From contig CM034531.1 in NCBI GenBank assembly GCA_020002185.1, positions 79,024,464 to 79,088,463 on the forward strand: a stretch of DNA of 64,000 nucleotides, read 5' to 3'. This document shows, one piece after another, positions 45,995 through 55,200 of this stretch. The notes below the pieces were generated by a model. That model was given only the letters and a program-made list of their open reading frames with translations. It ran no database searches and was not told where the DNA came from. Origin of the DNA: Paraescarpia echinospica. Taxonomy: Eukaryota; Annelida; Polychaeta; Sabellida; Siboglinidae. A program made the position numbers and the translations under genes. Position 1 is the first letter of the stretch. Each line of letters starts with the position of its first letter.

Positions 45995-46075
45995 TACAGT
46001 GTTGTGTCTAGACACAGACACTGCTAATGCGTCTTTGTCACAACATGGTGCTGTCTAGACACAGACAGTGTGACT
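45995..46075. repeat. Short duplicated palindromic motif
   Basis: The palindrome TGTCTAGACA occurs twice (about 46,004 and 46,050) within a repeated stretch (tgtctagacacagaca). It lies between the stop codons of SNAPC3 and RBM48. Confidence 0.6.
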
Positions 46076-46186
46076 TTGTTACAAGGCCCTCATTTCGAAA
46101 TCCTATGGTTTGAGGATAGACAGTTGTATATATGTCGAGTTGACAGTTAGTGTGTTCACTGCACTGGCGTTTGGAGGAGGGATCTG

Positions 46187-46240
46187 TCAGCTGGTTCTTG
46201 GTTTCTTTGTGACTGGGTCTTCTTGTGGAGTTGATGAAAC
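46187..46240 (-). CDS. RBM48: RBM48 exon 5 (last 18 codons)
   Basis: Acceptor gttactttgcag, phase 0, reading VSSTPQEDPVTKKPRTS and TGA. The acidic-then-basic tail fits the RBM48 C-terminus. It is too short to stand out by itself; it was found by following the exon 4 donor phase. Confidence 0.8.
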   Translation of the reverse strand, partial: VSSTPQEDPVTKKPRTS

Positions 46241-49200
46241 CTGCAAAGTAACCACAGGATCTAAAGAACACAACCAACAGTACCTCTACGATAAAAGTAT
46301 GTCGCTGCATTACTCCACCTGTTATCCTGTAACATGTATATAGACAGTCACGGCAACATAGTAACAGTTAAAATTAATCATGAATAAGATCTGTTTTTAG
46401 TCGAATTTGTAGAGAGCATACTGCTGCTAAAATCACTGACCAGTTAGATTAGATAATCTATGAAAGTGTGAATATTTTATTGCAATAGTATTTTGATAAT
46501 TATTGTAGGTATTTAATCGTTTATTTATGTGCATTCATAATACAAAATTTGGAAGTAAAATACGCAACCCCAACTATATTAGCAATAGCAAAAAAAGCAT
46601 ACCTGCTTGATGGTCTGCCGAATCGAGGAGATGGTCTTCCCATATGATGCATCACATACTGTAGCTTGGTCTGTATGTGTTGATGACGGGTCCTTTGTTC
46701 GAGACCCATTTGGCAACGTTGGACCACTGACAGAACCCAAGACACACGCGTTCAGACGCACCTGCTCACTGTTTATATCGACAGCTGTGGGGCGTGTCTT
46801 TACTGTCTTCCCCTTACCCAGCTGACGGGGCACAAACTTGGGTGCTGCACCTGTTGTTTGTTTGTATTCCTTCACGACGAGTTTTCCTGCAGATTGCAGC
46901 TCTGTGAGGCGGTCCGTCGGGGCGGGGTTAGACACAACTGGGGTGGTTTCATGAGGCGTGCTTCCCGAATATTTGCCGGGGGTCATGCTTGGATAAGGAG
47001 CGTGTGTGACTGGGATATTGTGTGCGATGTAAGTGGGATCGCTAGAGCATGGCGCAAACGACCTGCTATCTTCGTTTCTGTGTTGGATTCCTGAATGCGG
47101 TGGAAACCGATTGTGCTCCCAAGGCATTATGGTATGCTGAAAAGGCGGTGGCGGAATATTCCGCCAGTCGACGGATACATCTAAGTTGTGTCCATCTGGT
47201 GGTAGTGGTGGGTATCCACCAAGTGCATGATGGGAAGGGTTCGGGATGCTGCCAATTGTCGGATACTGTGGCGCTGGGGTGGACGTCAAAGTCGGTGTTG
47301 GCGACAACTGTATCTGTGTCATATTTTGTGGAGCCAGTCTCTACGTGGGTCATAGTCTTCTTTTCAGGGGTCGAGTGGTGCTCAGCTTCTGTCAACAAAC
47401 AATGTCAACAACAGACCCATGAACAGCTTCTGTATGTTAACAAACAAACACCATATGTTAGCTATAAAACTAACTAATATAAAACGAACAGGGTGCACTT
47501 GGTCACCCGTCTCAAGTTATTGGGTGTCTCGTCATCACAAGTGCTACATAGACCTAAAGGCATGTTTTTATATAGCACATTATCCAATCACTAGGACTGC
47601 TCAAAGCGTTTTAGAATTCAACCCCTGGCAGACCTGGCCAATCGAACACCATCTCTACTTTGGGAAGCAATCAGGCAGACTGCAATTACTTTGTGAACAT
47701 TATTTGTACATAAACATCCACTGCTGTCTAGTACAAAGTACTTTTTCGTACAGCTGAGCGAACTGGATCTACAAAGTGAACAAATTTGCACTGAGTTCGA
47801 AATAATGGCAAGATCTGAACCAGGAATCTCTTGATTGAGAGTCTGATGCTCTAAGCTACCATGATCCACTTCCCACATTATACTGTACATGTGACATTTT
47901 ATCATCCATTAAAAAGGCCATGGAACAGTTTTGTGTGCATATTAAAAAGAACTCTGAGTAGGTGTTGTCCTCTAACGTAATGAAATTGTTTACGGCTAAG
48001 CTTACATGAGAAACAGTACCATGGACCGTGTACTCTTACAGGGACTTTCGACATAAAGTGTATTAAACGTAACTGAACAAACGTAGAAGACACAAAGCAG
48101 GAACCTCAGTAGCTCCCCATCAATGATCAAGGCATAGTGCTACAAGACACTCATTAGACCCATCATGGAATATGCCAGCTCATCATGGGATCCCCGCACA
48201 AAGACCAACATCCAAAGGCTGGAAGCTGTCCAATGGCAGCCCGCAAGATTCATGACGGATAGTCCCACTGAAATGAACCAGAGCCTTGCCTGGAAATCTC
48301 TACAACACTGAAGGCCAACCGCCAAGATAACCATGACATAGGCATCAGCAGCCATGCCTTCTTCCCAGCTGGTACCTGTCTATGGAACCAGCTGCCTGAG
48401 TGCATAGTCCCTTGCCCTGGACACCTTCAAGGGAAGGTTGGCCACTCTGGGCATTTAGACACTGCATATTTCAGCCAGGACTATAACTTATAAGGTAGCA
48501 CTGTTTTGATCCAAAACATGATACAGTGACAACACCTGCAAACAAGTTAGGTAACAATGTTCATTTTCCTTTGTACAAAGGTTCTTAGGCCAAAATTGTG
48601 GAGACTCACAAACTGGCCTTTTTATCTCTGGTAATGATGGTAGTATACTATAGTAAGTAATAGCAATGGCGGTACTCACACCTACAGACTGACAGGAGTC
48701 AATTGCAACACATTTATATAGACTTGCTTAAAATCTGTTTAAAAGTGTCTCTGGAGATGCTTTTAGGTTTACATGTTTTTCAGCACATGCTCAAAACATG
48801 GCTGCCTTTTGCATTAAGCCGTAGATAACTAGCAGTCTAGCAACTTTACTGAAAAAGAACTAATGGAATTGTGTTAACATGTTGTGACAGGCTGTTTGTT
48901 AAAAACATTGAACTTTAAAAAACATCTCTATTAACCAGACCTGGGGCCGAGTACAATTTTATGAGTACAAGTATGAGTACTTTGACGATGGATGAGTACG
49001 AGTACATTGCTAAAAGCTGAGTACGAGTACATTCTCACGAGTATGAGTAAAAGTATGAGTACATTAAAAAAAATGTAAATATTAAATAATAATGTATTTT
49101 AAAATTATTAATTAATCTAATTTATATAACTCAGCACAAGTGAATATGTAATGGCAGTTGATAAATTTTTATGAGGAAAACTAAAAAACCTCTATTTCAT

Positions 49201-52200
49201 CAACAATGAAATTCACTTCATTGGCATTCATTTCAGTGGCATCGTATGATCTTATCATCTGTTTGCCATTGCACCGAATGAACACGAGTTGTTCACAGGT
49301 TGTCTTTCAGGCTGCACCGTTCAGGGCAGAATACTTTCTCGGCTATGCTAAATACTCTTTTAACTGGGGCTGATGAGGCTGGAATGCCGAGATGGTGAGG
49401 GACCAACTGAGCCAGAGTTGGAAAACTCAGAAATGCAGTGAGTCACTGTGACAATCTGTACATGGCTTGGGGTATTCGTTCACCTCACATTCATCTGCTG
49501 ATGTTATAAGTTTGCAATTTATATTTTCTGATCATAGACTACTAGTTGTTGAGAGGGTTAGCACATGTCCACATAATAGGCTCAGCATCCCCTTTGGACT
49601 TTTTAGTCAGGCTGCTGGCATGGGATTACACTAGTGTAGGAGACAGCCTGACTTGAGCCAACTTACTTCTACAGAGGAAGACTGGCAGTTCTTGTTCTTA
49701 GCAGTTAGCTCTGTCAGTCAGTGCCAAGTGGCATGGTCTCCAAACTAGATCAAAGGCATTTCCTGTCTAACTGGTGGGTTAACTGCTAATTGGCTCTTTA
49801 TGGCTTAATTAAACAAACAGGTTTATGGCCTGAACTGCTAGCCTACAATTATTATGTTTGCTTAACAGGGTGTTTCTGACTGGGAAAAGATGCTGCCTGT
49901 TGCCATGTTTGGGTATCATAGACATTGTTATCAGAGAATGAGGATGTACTGGGATGTGTAGGGATAGTAAAGTTGTATACTATCAGAAATAACAAAGTAT
50001 TTAAAAAATAGTTGAACATTTAAATATTTCAGGAAAGTTAAATTTTATAACCAAATATATTTATTTTCCCCAGTACATATTGAGAAAGTACTCAGATGTA
50101 CTCGCAATGTACTCGTAAAATCTGAGTACAATGAGCATGAGCACAAGTACGAGTCCATGACTCATAAGTTTCATGAGTACGAGTACTTCAAAAATGTACT
50201 CAAGTACACGAGTACATGAGTACCAAGTACTTCGGCCCCAGGTCTGCAAATAACAGATTACTTTCTGTTTGCACTAACTCCAGCAAAGCCTGCAGGCATA
50301 TTCTATGAAGTGGCAATAACATGAAATAAATTACAATGATTGAATTGCTTGACGCATTGTTACACTGAGAGGCATCACAATGAATTTGTAATTAGCCACA
50401 ATCAAATATATTTGATAAGACCCAGGTAAGTGTCAGAAACTGCATCATATCTCATCACACACACACACACACACATATATACACATACATATATATGAAT
50501 ATATATACATACATACACATCATGGTTTGGTTATAAGCCAAGAACGATGCTGCTAACCAGCAAAATGTTGTATCTGAACATATTTTGCAGGTTTAACTTC
50601 AGTGATAAGACTAACATGGACAACATTTCTTTGCACTTAGTTGTGTCATACCCAGTAAACTGTCACTTGAATACTTATGTTGACTTGATCAGCAAGAAAA
50701 TAGCCTGACGAATCGCAAACAAAATGTACCTGTTAACATTTCTTAACAGAATTAATGGATTAGCGAACAGTCTGCTCTCTTCATGCTTAGATTTGGTTGC
50801 TTTTCATACAACAAATTAGTCATAACTGTTTACCACCACGACAGGTCTAGAACTGAAAGGTCTCGTCACATTGGGGACCTGCTGGCAATATAAAATAATA
50901 AAGTGCTGCACCAATTTCTCTAGGAGTTGGACCAGTTTCCACAAAGAGCTGAAATATTGTTTTGATGTAAAACGAACAACAGTTACTAACAGTGCATGCA
51001 TGCAATAACACATAGTAACAACAGTTACTAACAGTGCATGCATGCAATAACACATAGTAACAACAGTTACTAACAGTGCATGCATGCAATAACACATAGT
51101 AACAACATTTACTAATAGTACATGCATGCAATAACACATAGTAACAACAGTTACTAACAGTGCATGCATGCAATAACACATAGTAACAACAGTTACTAAC
51201 AGTGCATGCATGCAATAACACATAGTAACAACATTTACTAATAGTACATGCATGCAATAACACATAGTAACAACAGTTACTAACAGTGCATGCATGCAAT
51301 AACACATAGTAACAACAGTTACTAACAGTGCATGCATGCAATAACACATAGTAACAACAGTTACTAACAGTGCATGCATGCAATAACACATAGTAACAAC
51401 AGTTACTAACAGTACATGCATGCAATAACACATAGTAACAACATTTACTAACAGTACATGCATGCAATAACACATAGTAACAACAGTTACTAACAGTACA
51501 TGCATGCAATAACACATAGTAACAACATTTACTAACAGTACATGCATGCAATAACACATAGTAACAACAGTTACTAATAGTGCATGCATGCAATAACACA
51601 TAGTAACAACAGTTACTAACAGTGCATGCATGCAATAACACATAGTAACAACAGTTACTAACAGTGCATGCATGCAATAACACACAGTAACAACAGTTAC
51701 TAACAGTGCATGCATGCAATAACACATAGTAACAACAGTTACTAACAGTGCATGTATGCAATAACACATAGTAACAACAGTTACTAAAAGTGCATGTATG
51801 CAATAACATATAGTAACAACAGTTACTAACAGTGCATGTATGCAATAACACATAATAACAACAGTTAATAACAGTGCATGTATGCAATAACACATAATAA
51901 CAAGTTACTAACAGTGCATGTATGCAATAACACACAATAACAACATTTACTAACAGTGCATGTATGCAATAACACATACTAAATGTGGTGAAACATGTGA
52001 AAGATAACAGTGTTTTGACAAACATGAATGTTTCAACACAACAACTGTTTCACACCAATTGGGATTGTTTGGGCATATTCATTCATTTGACAAATTCATT
52101 CATTTTCCAATATTTGGAGTAGAAGTCAGACTTATCTCTGCTTTATTTAAAAATATGACATTTTAAAGAATAAAGGTTGTTGTCTATGTTAAGTTAAACT

Positions 52201-55200
52201 TATTATTAAAACTGCACACAAGTTACATACAATTATATCAGTAGTAATGGAACCTCTCAATTAATGTAGAGTAAAGCGAGTATGTGACATGTACATTTAC
52301 TTTGTTACCTTACCTGAAATACAATTTCATAGATCAAGGTGCAAACAAATAATTGTACTTTCCTACTGTCTGACTCGTTAGCATAAATCTGCACATGTTC
52401 TCCAAGTAGAACATGTTTATTATATTCGAAGATGGGACATTTCAGTTACACAAAATGTTGGCTTAATTGTGGATTTTAGTATGATTATCTTATAATGGTG
52501 GCTTTGTGAAAAAAATTTGTCAGCCACTTTATATTTCGCAGTAAAATACTTTTACTGAAATTTGCATAGGCAGGTCCAGGAGGCCTAGGGACCCATGCCC
52601 CCTAGACATTTGGAATTTTACTGTGGTATGCCTGCACTAGAGTGGTGTGCCTTTGGAATGTTCCCCCGTTTAGTCCCATGGGGTGCAAAATTTGAGGTTT
52701 TTGGTGAGCTTCTGAAATTATCAACATGTTCAACAGTATGATCCAACAGCACAACGGCGGAGTGGCAAACGCGGAGTCGTGCTGAAGCTCCAGCTCAGCC
52801 CACCCAATATGAATATATTTGGATTGGCCATCAGTGGAGGTTTTTGGCGAGTCTCAAGAGGGGTTACAACTAGAAGATTTGGGACCCCTAGACTATCATC
52901 CCTGGATCGTAGACATGGGGTCAAGTGCAATTAAATGCATTTAAATGCGACTGATACAGTATTTGCATTTGAAAATCTGGAACCAAAAATAGTTGCATTT
53001 AAATACATTTTAAAAGTATTTGAAAAATTAAATACTTTTTTTCAAATACTTATAGCATAGCATTTAATTCTGTCAATGAAAACTTTTATCACAGCTGTGC
53101 TTAATTATATTGTTGCTTGGTCCAGGCTGTTAATACAGGTCACTCATGATGTGATCACTGAGGCATAAAATTCACTGAGAGAAAACTGGCCTCCCTATAG
53201 CTCTTTTATTAGCTGACCAACTGCAGCCAGTTGCATGCTTTGATCATTAACTCAGCATTAACTTGGGTCATTGTTAGATGGATGATCAGTGTATCAGCTG
53301 ACATGCCACAGGGTCAGGTTTAATAGCAAGCATTTAATTGATAGTGTGTGCCTTAATCTACTTGTCATGGTTTAGTGCATTAGTGGGCACAGGAAATGGA
53401 TAACAGGATTAACCTGTCACAGAGGAAAAAGTTAACAATGAGTAACCAATTAGAGCATGGTACTATTGACTCAGTGAAATCCCTTAATTCTAGATAAACA
53501 ATGGTCAAGTATAGCTCTTTTTTGTCATTATTTATTGTGCATGGGCACGACGTTGTCATGAGAATTAGAAAAGTATTCGAAATACTGTTGAAAAGTATTT
53601 GCATTTTAAATGTCAACAGTATTTGCATTTAAATACTTTTTAATGTATTTGACCCCATGTCTGCTGGATCCACACCTGACTTGAGAAGCTGTTCCCTCAG
53701 TTACTTGTTCTATCACTCCAGCATAAAACAACTATAATTGAAACAGGTCTGATGTACCATGTAAACGAATTCGCCGGGCGACCTCTCTTCGACGTTCAAG
53801 CAGTTTGGCCCGAGTGTCATCCACTGTCTCATATTCAGGTGCATAGCAAGCATGCAACACACCTCCAAAGAATGAACAGTCGTCCAGCTTCCTTTTGGCA
53901 ATTCTAAACATAACAAGAAAATGTATTCATTTTTCATCACCTTTGTCTAGATTAATTGTGCATTACAAATTTGCATAGTATTATAAAATACAGGTGGAAG
54001 GGTCACACGCTCATCAACAATTATTCTCAGACAATATCTCAGATGGAACCCAAAGACACCTAAGATTATTACAAAGAACCTACTAGTACCACTACCAGTT
54101 TTAATTCAGTTCTAACTAGGTGATTGAAGCAGCCACTGCTCTACTGCAGGAGTACACAATGAAAAAAGAAGGTAAGTTCTTATATAACATGGTACCCAGT
54201 CCTTAGGACAGCTCAAAGTGCTTTACACCCTGGCAGACATGTTCAATCGAACACCATATCCACCACTGTCTGTATCCAGGTACTCATTCATACAGCTGAG
54301 TGATCTAGAGCAACGTAGAGTGTATGAACTTGCTCAAGGTTCAACATGGCAGCACAGGGTTCAAACTCGGGTTCTCTTCATTGAGAGTCCGATGCTCTAC
54401 TCACTGTGCTACACTTAATGAAACAACACCTAACCTTTGGAAGGACATACACTACCTACCTGGCTGCCTGCAGTTTCTGATACTTCACCCAGATGACCTG
54501 CTGAAAGTCTTCAGTGGGATATTCATGGAGGATGTGATATTCTTCCACTGCCCCATAGAGGGCACACAACTTAATGAGGTCATTGACAACCCCCAGTGCT
54601 GGCACCCCTTGAAGCAAGAGGTAGCATGACTCCTGATTCACTGTGTATACCTGAAGACAGAAGTAACAGATTGACTGAACTTGTACATAACGGAGGTGCA
54701 CTTCACCAAATGTTTGTTTTATGACAAAACTCACACAATGTTCACCCACGGATTAGTATTTTATGTCTGAATGTTTTATGAATACCTAGATAATCTACAA
54801 TTAACTCCATATAAAGTTAAAAAAGTAGCAGTGCATAACAAAGGAGGAAGATAAGCTGTGCTCTGGTCTGTATAAGATATATGATGTGTTTGGTCCAGTA
54901 TTTTTGCTACTTAATGATCACCTTCATTTTGTTGAAGATTTCCTCATTTTAGGGGTAGCTTTTGTAGCAAGAGACAATAAATGTAATAGTACAATTTTAC
55001 TGTGACAGATACTTATATGAATTTTATAACACCACTTCATTTTGGTGAATCTGCCTATATTTATCAGGGTTATAATTTATCCTAAATTTTGTAGGAGCCA
55101 ACAGGGCCCCTACTTTCCAAAATCTAGGGGAGTACCACAAAAACTGGAAGCCAAAACAGGTTGAATGAAAAAAGCCTTGACATGGTACCATGTCAACGAT

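Noticed and set aside
50975..51985. CRISPR-like array of regular repeats
   Set aside because: There are no unique spacers; units are contiguous 42-bp tandem repeats in a eukaryotic intron.
50816..52025. Two 359-392-codon minus-strand open frames
   Set aside because: The frames exist because the 42-bp minisatellite unit is a multiple of three and stop-free; no domain, signal or splice support.
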